Below, in pieces: positions 50,661-58,943 of a stretch of DNA of 64,000 bases. The translations under genes were made by a program, and so were the position numbers. The stretch is from Falsiroseomonas frigidaquae. GTDB lineage: Bacteria > Pseudomonadota > Alphaproteobacteria > Acetobacterales > Acetobacteraceae. The DNA lies in the NCBI RefSeq assembly GCF_012163145.1, contig NZ_JAAVTX010000004.1, positions 186,001 to 250,000 on the forward strand. Direction: 5' to 3'. The notes beneath the pieces were generated by a model. The model was not told the origin of the DNA and did no database searches. It saw only the letters and a program-made list of their open reading frames with translations. Positions within the stretch are counted from its first letter, which is position 1. Every line of letters begins with the position of its first letter.

Positions 50661-51515
50661 ATGGCCGTCTCCCCCCGCCTGTCCCCCGCCATGTCGGTCC
50701 TGCAGACCGCGATGCAGAAGGCTGCCCGCCGGCTGCTGCGGGATTTCGCGGATGTCGAATCCCTGCAGGTCACCGCCAAGGGCGCTGGCGATTTCGTCAG
50801 CCAGGCGGACCTCCGCGCCGAGCAGACGCTGCGCGAGGAACTGTCCCGCGGCCGCCCCGGCTGGGGCTTCCTGATGGAGGAATCCGGCACCTCCGGCAAC
50901 GAGGATTGGGAATGGCGCTGGGTGGTGGACCCGCTGGACGGCACCACCAACTTCCTGCACGGCATCCCGCACTGGGCGATCTCGGTCGGCGTCGAAAAGC
51001 GCACCGGCGAGAACACCTCCGAACTCATGGCCGGCTGCATCTATAATCCGGCGGGGAACGAGATGTTCTGGGCCGAGAAGGGCATGGGCGCCTATCTGAA
51101 CGACAAGCGCCTGCGCGTCTCCGCCCGCCGCGACATGGGCTCCGCCCTGTTCGCCACCGGCATTCCCTTCGCCAAGGTGCAGCGCAAGGCGGAATTCAGC
51201 GCCACGCTGGGGCGGCTGATGCCGCAGGTGGCCGGCGTGCGGCGCTTCGGCGCGGCGGCGCTCGACCTCGCCTGGGTCGCGGCCGGGCGGTATGACGGGT
51301 TCTGGGAACTCGGCCTGAACAAGTGGGACATCGCGGCCGGCCTGGTCATCGTGAAGGAGGCCGGCGGCTTCCTCTCCGACCCGGCCGGGGGCGAAACCCA
51401 CTACGAGACCGGCGACGTGGTCTGCGGCAACCAGGCGCTGCACCCGAAGCTGCGGGAGGTGGTGGCCGATGGCATCGCCGCCGCGCAGGCGCACCGGGCC
51501 TCCATCACGGGCTGA
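50661..51515 (+). CDS. Inositol monophosphatase family protein (SuhB-like)
   Basis: 284 residues. The two metal-site motifs are WVVDPLDGTTNFLHGIPHWA (near residue 90) and LNKWDIAAGLVIVKEAGG (near 215), with LMEESGTSG providing the third ligand. It is an Li-sensitive Mg-dependent phosphatase that hydrolyses inositol monophosphates or similar compounds. The SuhB homologue in E. coli also acts in rRNA transcription antitermination; that cannot be told from sequence. It follows the repeat element after efp. Confidence 0.92.
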   Translation: MAVSPRLSPAMSVLQTAMQKAARRLLRDFADVESLQVTAKGAGDFVSQADLRAEQTLREELSRGRPGWGFLMEESGTSGNEDWEWRWVVDPLDGTTNFLHGIPHWAISVGVEKRTGENTSELMAGCIYNPAGNEMFWAEKGMGAYLNDKRLRVSARRDMGSALFATGIPFAKVQRKAEFSATLGRLMPQVAGVRRFGAAALDLAWVAAGRYDGFWELGLNKWDIAAGLVIVKEAGGFLSDPAGGETHYETGDVVCGNQALHPKLREVVADGIAAAQAHRASITG

Positions 51516-51540
51516 ACCTGGCGCGCCGCGGGAATACACC

Positions 51541-51568
51541 GGCGCAAGAAGACGCTGGCGCAAGAAGA
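51541..51568. repeat. Short direct repeat upstream of the OmpA/MotA-like operon
   Basis: GGCGCAAGAAGA occurs at 51541-51552 and again at 51557-51568, separated by CGCT. It lies about 75 bases upstream of the operon's first start codon and could be paired regulator half-sites. The rest of the 127-base gap has no strong promoter consensus. Confidence 0.4.
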
Positions 51569-51642
51569 TATTGAAATCAGCCGGCAAACACCTACGGGGA
51601 TGATTTGCACCGCCGGGGTATTGCTTTAGCCTCCGGCGCAGA

Positions 51643-52083
51643 ATGATGCGCCGCGCCCTCATCCCCGTCCTGCTCGTTCTGCTCGCCGCCCCGGTGGCGG
51701 CGGAACAGGGGTTGTCCGTGCGGGCCGAGGGCGGCTGGCGGCTGGGCTTCGCGCCCGGCGAATCCGCGCTGGATGCCGCAACCCGCGATGCGCTGGCGGG
51801 CCTCGCCCCCGGCCTCGCCGCCAACCTCGCCGCCCTGGCGCGCGGCCGCATCACGGTGGAGGCGCAGGCCAGCAGCCCGGCCGACGATGCCTCCCTCGCC
51901 CGCCGCCTGTCGCTCACGCGTGCCGCGACGGTGCGGGATGTGCTGGTGGCGGCGGGGGTGCCGGCGACGCGCATCGATATCCGCGCGCTGGGCCGGCGCG
52001 ATCCGCCGGTCGATATCGCGGAGATCCTTCCACCCGGCGTGCCGCGAGCCGATTCCGGCTCCGCCTCGCGGAATACGAGGTAG
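51643..52083 (+). CDS. Secreted OmpA-like protein
   Basis: 146 residues. The signal peptide RRALIPVLLVLLAAPVAAE ends near residue 21. The mature part contains LGFAPGESALDAATRDALAG and LARRLSLTRAATVRDVLVAAGVPATRIDIRALG in outline, which is the beta-alpha-beta core of an OmpA C-terminal domain; an Arg close to the usual peptidoglycan site is present. It is the first gene of a three-gene set with the MotA-like and MotB/OmpA-like proteins, 4 bases upstream of the former, so it may be an extra wall-contacting component of that complex. Confidence 0.72.
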   Translation: MMRRALIPVLLVLLAAPVAAEQGLSVRAEGGWRLGFAPGESALDAATRDALAGLAPGLAANLAALARGRITVEAQASSPADDASLARRLSLTRAATVRDVLVAAGVPATRIDIRALGRRDPPVDIAEILPPGVPRADSGSASRNTR

Positions 52084-52087
52084 CGGC

Positions 52088-53227
52088 ATGACCAGCCCGA
52101 CCGTCTTCCTCTGGCGCATGCTCGCCTTCCTCGCCGCGGTGGTGGTGCTGGTCGGGCTGCTGGTGGGCGAGTTGACCACCGCCTTCGCGGCCAACCCGAT
52201 GCTGAACGGCGTCATCGCACTGGTTCTGCTGCTGGGCATCGCCTGGAACATCCGCCAGGTGCTGGTGCTGACGCGGGAGGTCGAGTGGCTGGAGGCCTTC
52301 CGCAACCCCACCCCCGGCGCCCCCGCCCGCAAGCCGCCGCGCCTGCTGGCGGCGATGGCCAGCATGCTCGCCGGGCGGCGGTCGGAACGCCTGTCGCTGT
52401 CCGCCATGGCGATGCGCAGCGTGCTGGATGGCATCTCCTCCCGCCTCGATGAAAGCCGGGAACTGTCCCGCTACGCCACGGGCCTGCTGATCTTCCTTGG
52501 CCTGCTCGGCACCTTCTGGGGCCTGCTGATGACGATTGCCGCCGTGTCGGACGTGATCGGCGGCATGTCGGTCGGCTCGGGCGACATCAACGCGCTGTTC
52601 AACCAGTTGAAGCAGGGTCTGGCGCAGCCGCTGCGCGGCATGTCCATCGCCTTCTCCTCCTCCATGCTCGGCCTCGCCGGCGCGCTGGTGCTGGGCTTCC
52701 TCGACCTCACCGCCGGGCAGGCGCAGAACCGCTTCTACTCCGAGCTGGAAGACTGGCTGGCCGGCGCCACGCGGCTGTCCTCCGGCGCGCTGGGCAATGA
52801 AGGCGAGGGCTCGATGCCCGCCTATGTCCAGGCGCTGCTGGAGCAATCCGCCGAGAACATGGAGGAGCTGCAGCGCGCCATCGGCCGTGGCGAGGATGGC
52901 CGCGCGCAGTCGAACCAGGCGCTGATGACGCTGACGGAGCGGCTTTCCATCCTGGCGGACCAGATGCGCGCCAGCCAGGTGCTGATGACCCGCATGGCGG
53001 AAAGCCAGGCGCAGCTCGCCCCCACCCTGCAGCGCATGGCGGATGCCAATGCCCAGGGTGCGCTGGACGATGCCTCCCGCGGGCATATCCGCAACCAGGA
53101 GCTCTACCTCGCCCGCATCCTGGAGGAGATGACCCAGGGGCGGATGCAGGCCACCACGGAAATCCGCAACGAGATCAAGATCCTCGCCCGCACCATCGCG
53201 GCCCTGGCCGAAGAGCCGCCGCGGTGA
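52088..53227 (+). CDS. MotA/TolQ/ExbB-family ion-channel subunit
   Basis: 379 residues from ATG 52088. Transmembrane helices lie near 8-28, 38-60, 129-155 and 184-206. The family hallmark GLLGTFWGLLMTI (138-150) and the second hallmark GMSIAFSSSMLGLAGAL (184-200) are intact. After the last helix a 170-residue helical cytoplasmic tail, rich in Gln/Glu/Ala, extends to the C-terminus, longer than in ExbB or TolQ. It should form the pentameric proton or sodium channel around the next gene's product. It is neither TolQ nor ExbB by context, since no TonB or TolR follows. Confidence 0.87.
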   Translation: MTSPTVFLWRMLAFLAAVVVLVGLLVGELTTAFAANPMLNGVIALVLLLGIAWNIRQVLVLTREVEWLEAFRNPTPGAPARKPPRLLAAMASMLAGRRSERLSLSAMAMRSVLDGISSRLDESRELSRYATGLLIFLGLLGTFWGLLMTIAAVSDVIGGMSVGSGDINALFNQLKQGLAQPLRGMSIAFSSSMLGLAGALVLGFLDLTAGQAQNRFYSELEDWLAGATRLSSGALGNEGEGSMPAYVQALLEQSAENMEELQRAIGRGEDGRAQSNQALMTLTERLSILADQMRASQVLMTRMAESQAQLAPTLQRMADANAQGALDDASRGHIRNQELYLARILEEMTQGRMQATTEIRNEIKILARTIAALAEEPPR

Positions 53228-53248
53228 CGGCGCGGGCCGCCTAGCGAC

Positions 53249-56221
53249 ATGGCACTCGGCGGGCGGCGCAGGCGCGGCGGCGGCGGGCTGGATGCGTGGC
53301 CAGGCTATGTGGACGCGCTGTCCACGCTGCTCATGGTCATCATCTTCGTGCTGCTGGTCTTCGTGCTCGGCCAGGGGTTCCTGTCCGTCGCGCTGTCCTC
53401 GCGCGACCGGGCGCTGGACCGGCTGAACCGGCAGGTCGGTGAACTGTCCGAATTGCTGTCCCTGGAACGTGGCCAGGCGGAGGAATTGCGGCTCTCGCTC
53501 GACCGGCTGACCGATGACCTGCGCGCCGCCATCGTCGCCCGCGACACGGCGCTGGAGGGTCTGTCCGCGCTGCGCGAGGAACGCGACCGGCTGGTCGGCG
53601 AACGCGACGCGGCGCGTGGCGAACGCTCCCGCCTCTCCGCCCGCCTGGCGGACCTGGAAGTCTCGGCGCGGGACGGCACGGCCCGGATCGCGGAGCTGGA
53701 GGGCCGGCTGGCGGAGGCCCAGGCGCGCGTCGAGGCCGCCGGCGGCGACACCGCCCGCACCGTCCGCACCCTGACCGACGCGCAGCGCCTGCTGGCTGCC
53801 GAACGCGCGGCGCTGGAGGCGGTGCGGCGCGACCTGGCGACCTCGCGCGGCGAAGTGCAGGCGCTCGGCCGCGACCTGACGGCGGAACGCGACACGCTGG
53901 CGGCGACCGAGCGAAGCCTGCAGGAAACCCGCGCGGCGCGGGATGCGACGGCGCAGGAACTGGCGACGCGGCGGCAGGAAGCCGAGGCCCTGGCACGCGA
54001 CCTCGCCGCCGCGCGCGGCACGCTGGAACAGGCGCGCGCCCAGGCCCAGGCGCTGTCCCGCGACCTCGCCGGCGAACGCGCCGCCCGGGGTGCCACGGAA
54101 CGGGAGCTGGCCGAGGCCCGCGCCCTGTCGGCCGAGCAGCTCGAGGCCCGCCGGCAGGAGGCGGAGGCGCTGGCCCGCGACCTCGCCACCGCCCGCACCG
54201 CCCTCGACGTGGCGCGCCGTGACCTGGCCGAACTTGGCGAGGCGCGTGCGGCGACGGAACGCGAGCTGGCCGAGGTGCGCGCGCTGACCACGCAGCAGAT
54301 CGAGGCGAGGCGGCAGGAAGCCGAGGCGCTGGCACGCGAGCTGGCCGCCGCCCGGCAGACCCTGCAGGCGGCCCAGGCCCAGGCGGCGGCGCTGACCCGC
54401 GACCTCGCCAGCGAACGCACAGCCCGCGCCACGACGGCGGAGGAACTGGCGGCGCGCCAGCGGGAAGCCGCGGCGCTGGCCGCCGAACTCGCCCAGGCGC
54501 GCCAGAGCCTGGAAGCGGCCCGCCGCGATGTGGCGGCCTTGCGGGAGGAAGCGGCGCGGCTCGACCAGACCGTCACGGCGGATCGCGCCACCATCGAGGC
54601 GCGGCTGTCCGACATCGCCCGGCTCAGCAGCCAGATCCGTGGGCTGGAGGCGCTGCGCGACCAGCTCGAGCGCCAGGCCGAACAGGCGCTGGCCCGCGCC
54701 GAGGATGAATCCCGCCAGCGTGCCACCGCCGAGGCGGCGCGGCAGGAGGCGCTGGAACTGCTCGGCCAGGCCACAGCCCGCGCCACCCAGGCCGAACAGG
54801 GCCGCGCCGCCGCCGCGCAGCTTGCCGCCGAGGCCGGCCGCCGTGCGGCGGAGGAGGAACGGCGCCGCGCGGCTGCGGAAGCGCAGGCCGGCGAATATGG
54901 CCGCCTGTCCGAAAGCGCCCGCGTGCAGGTGGCGGTGCTGACCCGGCAGTTGGAGGCGCTGCGCCGCGAACTCTCCCGCGTTGCCACCGCGCTGGATGCG
55001 GCGGAGGATTCAGGGCGCGACAAGGACGCGCAGATCGTCGCCCTCGGCCAGCGGCTGAACGTGGCGCTGGCGGCGCGGGTCGAGGAATTGCAGCGCTACC
55101 GCTCCGACTTCTTCGGCCGGCTGCGCCAGGTGCTGGGTGACCGGCCGGAGGTCCGCATCGTCGGCGACCGCTTCGTCTTCCAGTCGGAAGTGCTGTTCCC
55201 GGTCGGCTCGGCGGACCTGTCCCCTGCCGGGCAGCAGCAGATCCGCGACATCGGCGGCGTGCTGCTGGACCTCGCCCGGCAATTCCCGAGCGACCTCGGC
55301 TGGATCCTGCGCGTCGACGGCCATGCAGACCGCAGCCCGATCCGTGCCGGCGGCCGCTTCGCCAGCAACTGGGAATTGTCTGCGGCACGCGCCATCGCCG
55401 TGGCGCGGCTGCTGATCGATGCCGGGTTGCCCTCCAACCGCGTCGCCGCCGTCGCCTTCGGCGATACGCAGCCGCTGGATGACAGCGACGCCCCGGACGC
55501 CCTGGCGCGCAACCGGCGGATCGAGCTGCGGCTGGAGCCCGCGCCCACCGGCGCCGCCCCCGCCCGCCCGGCCGGCGAGCTGCGCCGCATCCTGGGCGAG
55601 GTGACGGAGGCGCAGGCCTGCGCCCGCCTCGCCGTGGTCGAGACGGGCGGCGCGCCGCGCATCACCGGCCTCGCCCGGCGCGGCACGGAGGCCAGCCTGC
55701 GTAGCGCGCTGCAGGCCCGCGGCGCCCCGCCGGCGGCAATGGAGGTGCGCGGCTTCAGCGGCCCCTATTGCGAGGTGATCGAGGCGCTGCGCCAGGTGCC
55801 GCCCGCCAGCGGCCCGGCCGCGCTGCGGCTGGACCTGGTCGGCCGCGGGCCGCTGGTGCAGGGCACGCCGCTGCGGCTGGATCTCGCCGCGCCCAGTTGG
55901 GGCGGGCAGGTCGAACTGTATTATCTCTCGGCCAGCGGCAATGCCTATCGGCTGCAACAGCTTCCGCCGCAGGCGCCGGGCGCCCGTATCCGGCTTGGCG
56001 AGCCGCGGCCGGGCTGGCCGGGCTGGGTGGCGGATGCGCCCTTTGGCATGGATGTGGTGGTGGCCATTGCCAGCGACGGGCCGCTGTTCGCGACGCCCAG
56101 GCCGGAGTCGGAAGCACTGCCGGATTTCGCTGCGGCGCTGGGCAGCGCCGTGGAAGCGGCGCGCCGCGAGGGACGGCGCGTGGCGGTGCAGATGCTGGCG
56201 GTGGAGACGGTGGCGCGATGA
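53249..56221 (+). CDS. MotB/OmpA-like protein with very long coiled coil
   Basis: 990 residues. One transmembrane helix at about 23-45 is preceded by GYVDALSTLLMV, whose Asp22 matches the ion-carrying Asp of MotB/ExbD. Residues 50-640 are an almost uninterrupted Ala/Arg/Glu/Leu coiled coil with repeats of RRQEAEALARDLA starting near residues 241, 301 and 354. Residues 635-767 are an OmpA peptidoglycan-binding domain (VLFPVGSADLSPAGQQQI, DGHADRSPI, NRRIELRLE). The last 130 residues resemble DUF4384 (QVELYYLSASGNAYRL, APFGMDVVVAIAS). Topology predicts the coil is periplasmic. It probably converts ion flow into force on the cell wall; the function is unknown. Confidence 0.85.
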   Translation: MALGGRRRRGGGGLDAWPGYVDALSTLLMVIIFVLLVFVLGQGFLSVALSSRDRALDRLNRQVGELSELLSLERGQAEELRLSLDRLTDDLRAAIVARDTALEGLSALREERDRLVGERDAARGERSRLSARLADLEVSARDGTARIAELEGRLAEAQARVEAAGGDTARTVRTLTDAQRLLAAERAALEAVRRDLATSRGEVQALGRDLTAERDTLAATERSLQETRAARDATAQELATRRQEAEALARDLAAARGTLEQARAQAQALSRDLAGERAARGATERELAEARALSAEQLEARRQEAEALARDLATARTALDVARRDLAELGEARAATERELAEVRALTTQQIEARRQEAEALARELAAARQTLQAAQAQAAALTRDLASERTARATTAEELAARQREAAALAAELAQARQSLEAARRDVAALREEAARLDQTVTADRATIEARLSDIARLSSQIRGLEALRDQLERQAEQALARAEDESRQRATAEAARQEALELLGQATARATQAEQGRAAAAQLAAEAGRRAAEEERRRAAAEAQAGEYGRLSESARVQVAVLTRQLEALRRELSRVATALDAAEDSGRDKDAQIVALGQRLNVALAARVEELQRYRSDFFGRLRQVLGDRPEVRIVGDRFVFQSEVLFPVGSADLSPAGQQQIRDIGGVLLDLARQFPSDLGWILRVDGHADRSPIRAGGRFASNWELSAARAIAVARLLIDAGLPSNRVAAVAFGDTQPLDDSDAPDALARNRRIELRLEPAPTGAAPARPAGELRRILGEVTEAQACARLAVVETGGAPRITGLARRGTEASLRSALQARGAPPAAMEVRGFSGPYCEVIEALRQVPPASGPAALRLDLVGRGPLVQGTPLRLDLAAPSWGGQVELYYLSASGNAYRLQQLPPQAPGARIRLGEPRPGWPGWVADAPFGMDVVVAIASDGPLFATPRPESEALPDFAAALGSAVEAARREGRRVAVQMLAVETVAR

Positions 56222-56922
56222 CCCTGGCCGGCACCGTGCTGGGCATCGCCCGCTTCCCGGTGAAATCCATGGCCGGCGAATCGCTGCCGGAAGCGGAGCT
56301 GCGCTGGACCGGGCTGGCGGGGGACCGGCAATACGCCTTCGTGCAGCAGGGCCACCATGGCCGCTTCCCCTGGCTGACCGGGCGCGACCTGTCCGGGATG
56401 GTGCGCTACCGCCCGCGCTTCGTGACACCCGAGGACACACGCAACTCCGCCGTGCAGGTCGCGGCGCCGGATGGTGCGGATTTCGACCTGCGCGATCCGG
56501 CGCTGGCCGATCGGCTCTCGGCCGATTCCGGAAAGCCCTCCCAGCTGATCCAGATGGGCCGCGGCGTGTTCGATGCGATGCCGGTCTCCGTCATCACCAC
56601 GGCCAGCCTCGCGATGCTCGACAGCCTGCATGGCGCGGCACTGGATGCGCGGCGCTTCCGCATCAACATTCTGGTGGACAGCGACGCGCCGGATACCGAA
56701 TGGGCCGGGCGCATGCTGGAATTCGGCGGCGGCGCGCGGCTGCTGGTGGCGGACCCGGCACCGCGCTGCGCCATGGTCACCATCTGCCCGGATACGGCCC
56801 AGCGCGATGCCGGGGTGCTGCGCAGCGTGGCGCAGCATTTCGGCGGCAATCTCGGCATGTATGCCGCGGCCGCGCGGCTCGGCATGATCCGGGTCGGCGA
56901 TCCGGTCCGGTTGCTCGCCTGA
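56218..56922 (+). CDS. MOSC-domain protein
   Basis: 234 residues from the ATG overlapping the previous stop (ATGA). VLGIARFPVKSMAGESLPEA is the MOSC N-terminal beta-barrel start, DRQYAFVQ and DARRFRINILVD follow, and PRCAMVTICPDTAQRD carries the conserved Cys near residue 184. MOSC proteins handle molybdenum-cofactor sulfur or reduce N-hydroxylated substrates. Its coupling to the motor-like gene is close, but a shared function is not obvious. upp starts 26 bases downstream. Confidence 0.88.
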   Translation: MTLAGTVLGIARFPVKSMAGESLPEAELRWTGLAGDRQYAFVQQGHHGRFPWLTGRDLSGMVRYRPRFVTPEDTRNSAVQVAAPDGADFDLRDPALADRLSADSGKPSQLIQMGRGVFDAMPVSVITTASLAMLDSLHGAALDARRFRINILVDSDAPDTEWAGRMLEFGGGARLLVADPAPRCAMVTICPDTAQRDAGVLRSVAQHFGGNLGMYAAAARLGMIRVGDPVRLLA

Positions 56923-56947
56923 TCCTTCCAGCTTCGGATTCAAGCCC

Positions 56948-57580
56948 ATGACCATGCTGCATGTCGTCGATCACGCGCTGCTCGCCCATCGGCTGGCGGA
57001 ACTGCGCGATGCCGCCACCCCCTCCCCCCGCTTCCGCAAGCTGCTGGCCGAGATCGGCGCGATCCTGACGCTGGAGGCGACCCGCGCCCTGCCCAGCCGT
57101 ATCGCCCGCATCACCACCCCGCTGACCGAGATGGACCACCAGGTGCTGGCGGCGCCGGAGCCGGTTCTGGTCGCCGTGCTGCGCGCCGGCCTCGGGCTGA
57201 TGGAGGGCGGCATGCAGGTGCTGCCGGAGGCACCGGTCGGCCATGTCGGCCTGGTGCGGGACGAGCACACGCTGAAGCCCAGCCAGTACATGCTGCGCAT
57301 GCCGCCCGAGGTCCGCTCGCGCGGCGCCATCCTGTTCGACCCGATGCTGGCCACCGGCGGCAGCGCGGTGGCTGCGGTGCAGCGGGTGAAGGAGGCCGGC
57401 GCGCCGAGCATCCGCTTCGTCTGCGTGGTGGCGGCGCCCGAGGGCGTGGCGAAGCTTTCCGCCGCGCATCCGGATGTGCCGATCTACACGGCCTCGCTGG
57501 ATGAGAAGCTGGACCATCGCGGCTTCATCGTGCCGGGGCTGGGCGATGCCGGGGACCGCTGCTTCGGGACGGTCGAATAG
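56948..57580 (+). CDS. upp: Uracil phosphoribosyltransferase
   Basis: 210 residues, standard size. The PRPP loop is ILFDPMLATGGSAVAAV (near 127-143) and the uracil-binding C-terminus GLGDAGDRCFGT is intact, as are AVLRAGLGLMEGGM and YMLRMPP. It salvages uracil to UMP in the cytoplasm. The stop lies 3 bases from the convergent DUF1491 stop. It could share a promoter with the MOSC gene. Confidence 0.95.
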   Translation: MTMLHVVDHALLAHRLAELRDAATPSPRFRKLLAEIGAILTLEATRALPSRIARITTPLTEMDHQVLAAPEPVLVAVLRAGLGLMEGGMQVLPEAPVGHVGLVRDEHTLKPSQYMLRMPPEVRSRGAILFDPMLATGGSAVAAVQRVKEAGAPSIRFVCVVAAPEGVAKLSAAHPDVPIYTASLDEKLDHRGFIVPGLGDAGDRCFGTVE

Positions 57581-57583
57581 GCC

Positions 57584-57916
57584 TCAGATCAGCCGGGCCT
57601 CGAAAGGCGGCTTGAGGTCCGGTGAGTCGAATTCCACCACCCAAAGATCCGGGTCGCGCTTCACCTGTCGTTCGACATAGGCATCCGCCGTCGGCTGGTC
57701 CACCGGCACCAGGCCGGTGCCGCGCATCCAGGCCGGCCGGCCCTCGGCATCCCGCACCTGGGAAAGCACCACCATGGCATCCCGCGCCCGCAGCACGCAC
57801 AGGATGCCGCCGCTATCCGGGTCACCCTTGCGGAGCACGGCGCCGGAGCGGCCGGCGATGTCGGACAGGCGCAGGGCCATGGAAACCCAGATGCCTGCTT
57901 TTACCTTCGGGTCCAT
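57584..57916 (-). CDS. DUF1491 family protein
   Basis: 110 residues from the ATG giving MDPKVKAGIWVSMALRLSDI. KAGIWVSMALRLSD, GGILCVLRARD and DPDLWVVEFDSPDLKPPFE are the conserved blocks of DUF1491, a small alphaproteobacterial family of unknown function. A longer in-frame reading starting in the divergent gene's promoter region is not supported. The 128-base gap to the divergent small gene at 58045 holds both promoters. Confidence 0.87.
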   Translation of the reverse strand: MDPKVKAGIWVSMALRLSDIAGRSGAVLRKGDPDSGGILCVLRARDAMVVLSQVRDAEGRPAWMRGTGLVPVDQPTADAYVERQVKRDPDLWVVEFDSPDLKPPFEARLI

Positions 57917-58044
57917 TCGCCAATTCTCCGCGCATGCGCCCTGCCGCGCAACCCCGTCCCGGACCAGGGGAGGAAGCGGCCACCGGCACGCTTGCGAAGC
58001 GGCCGCCGCCGCGCCATTGACCCGGCGGACGGAGACAGGTCGCC

Positions 58045-58266
58045 ATGGCGAAGACTGAGGAATTGACCGAGGCACAGCGCGCCTACGAGGCCAGGCGCGC
58101 GGCAAAGGCGGGGATGAGCCTGGACAAGTGGCTGGCCGAGAAGGCCCGCCGCAACCGCGCCGAGGAATCCGCGGCGAAGCTGGCCGAGGCCGCGAAGGCC
58201 AAGGAGCCGGAGAAGAAGGGCTGGTTCGGCCGGCTGATGGACCGCGCCCACAAGCCCATCAAGTAG
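58045..58266 (+). CDS. Small basic helical hypothetical protein
   Basis: 73 residues, rich in Ala, Lys, Glu and Arg. TEAQRAYEARRAAKAGMSLDKW and AEKARRNRAEESAAKLAEAAK (shown in part) suggest one long helix, and the C-terminal KKGWFGRLMDRAHKP is an amphipathic, possibly membrane-touching end. It is convergent with cytochrome b561 (15-base gap). Function unknown, but start codon context and composition look genuine. Confidence 0.65.
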   Translation: MAKTEELTEAQRAYEARRAAKAGMSLDKWLAEKARRNRAEESAAKLAEAAKAKEPEKKGWFGRLMDRAHKPIK

Positions 58267-58281
58267 CGGTCCCCGATAGCC

Positions 58282-58872
58282 TCAGAGCATCCGCAACAGC
58301 GTTCCGTCGCGCCGGATGGCGTGGTGGAAGATGGCGCCGCCGATATGCGCGGCCAGCAGGAACGGGAAGGCCCAGCCGATCAGGCTGTGCCCCCAATGCA
58401 GCACATTGGCCAGGCCGGGCGCCGCCTCCATGAATTTCGGCAGGTCGATGAAGCCGAGGAAGGCCGTCTGGCCCTGCAGCGGGAAGCCATAGGCATTGGT
58501 GGTCATGAAGCCGAGCAGCGGCTGGATGATCAGCGCCGCATACAGCGCATGATGCACCCCGGCGGCGGCCGCGCGCATCGCCCGCGGCAGGTGGTCCGGC
58601 AGCGCCGGCGGCCGGGCGATGCCGCGCCAGGCCAGCCGCGCCAGGGCCAGCCCCAGGATCAGCAGGCCGAGGCTTTCATGCAGCGCGTAGAACGGCATCT
58701 TCGCGTCATCCTTCATGAAGCGGATGACCAGGCCGGTGGCCAGCGCGGTGAACAGCAGCGGCACCGTCAGCCAGTGGAACCATTTTGCGAGCGCCGAATA
58801 CTGGCCATCCGGATGCAGCGAATCCTGGCCCTTGATCGGCGGCTGCATCGGCGATCCGGTGGCCATCTCCAT
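58282..58872 (-). CDS. Cytochrome b561-type membrane protein
   Basis: 196 residues from ATG 58872 with AAGGA 9 bases upstream (GTG 58878 and ATG 58866 are alternatives). Four transmembrane helices carry the heme-ligand histidines: WFHWLTVPLLFTAL, ALHESLGLLILGLALAR, HHALYAALIIQPLLGF and LAAHIGGAIFHH. Prokaryotic b561 proteins shuttle electrons to or from quinone, sometimes acting on superoxide. The N-terminal 25 residues are cytoplasmic and polar. No partner oxidoreductase is adjacent. Confidence 0.9.
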   Translation of the reverse strand: MEMATGSPMQPPIKGQDSLHPDGQYSALAKWFHWLTVPLLFTALATGLVIRFMKDDAKMPFYALHESLGLLILGLALARLAWRGIARPPALPDHLPRAMRAAAAGVHHALYAALIIQPLLGFMTTNAYGFPLQGQTAFLGFIDLPKFMEAAPGLANVLHWGHSLIGWAFPFLLAAHIGGAIFHHAIRRDGTLLRML

Positions 58873-58943
58873 GTGCACGTATCCTTGGGTCCTGCCCCGG
58901 CACTATGGCATGGCGAGGTCCGGCCGATGAAAGCGAAACCGGC

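Noticed and set aside
53969-54340. The repeated RRQEAEALARDLA-coding segments as a DNA repeat or CRISPR-like array
   Set aside because: Spacing is uneven (180 then 159 bases), the repeats are in frame and they encode coiled-coil heptads, so they are protein repeats.
52088-56221. A Zorya anti-phage system
   Set aside because: Only a ZorA/ZorB-like pair is present; no ZorC, ZorD or ZorE-like effector is encoded nearby, and the long tail is in the other subunit.
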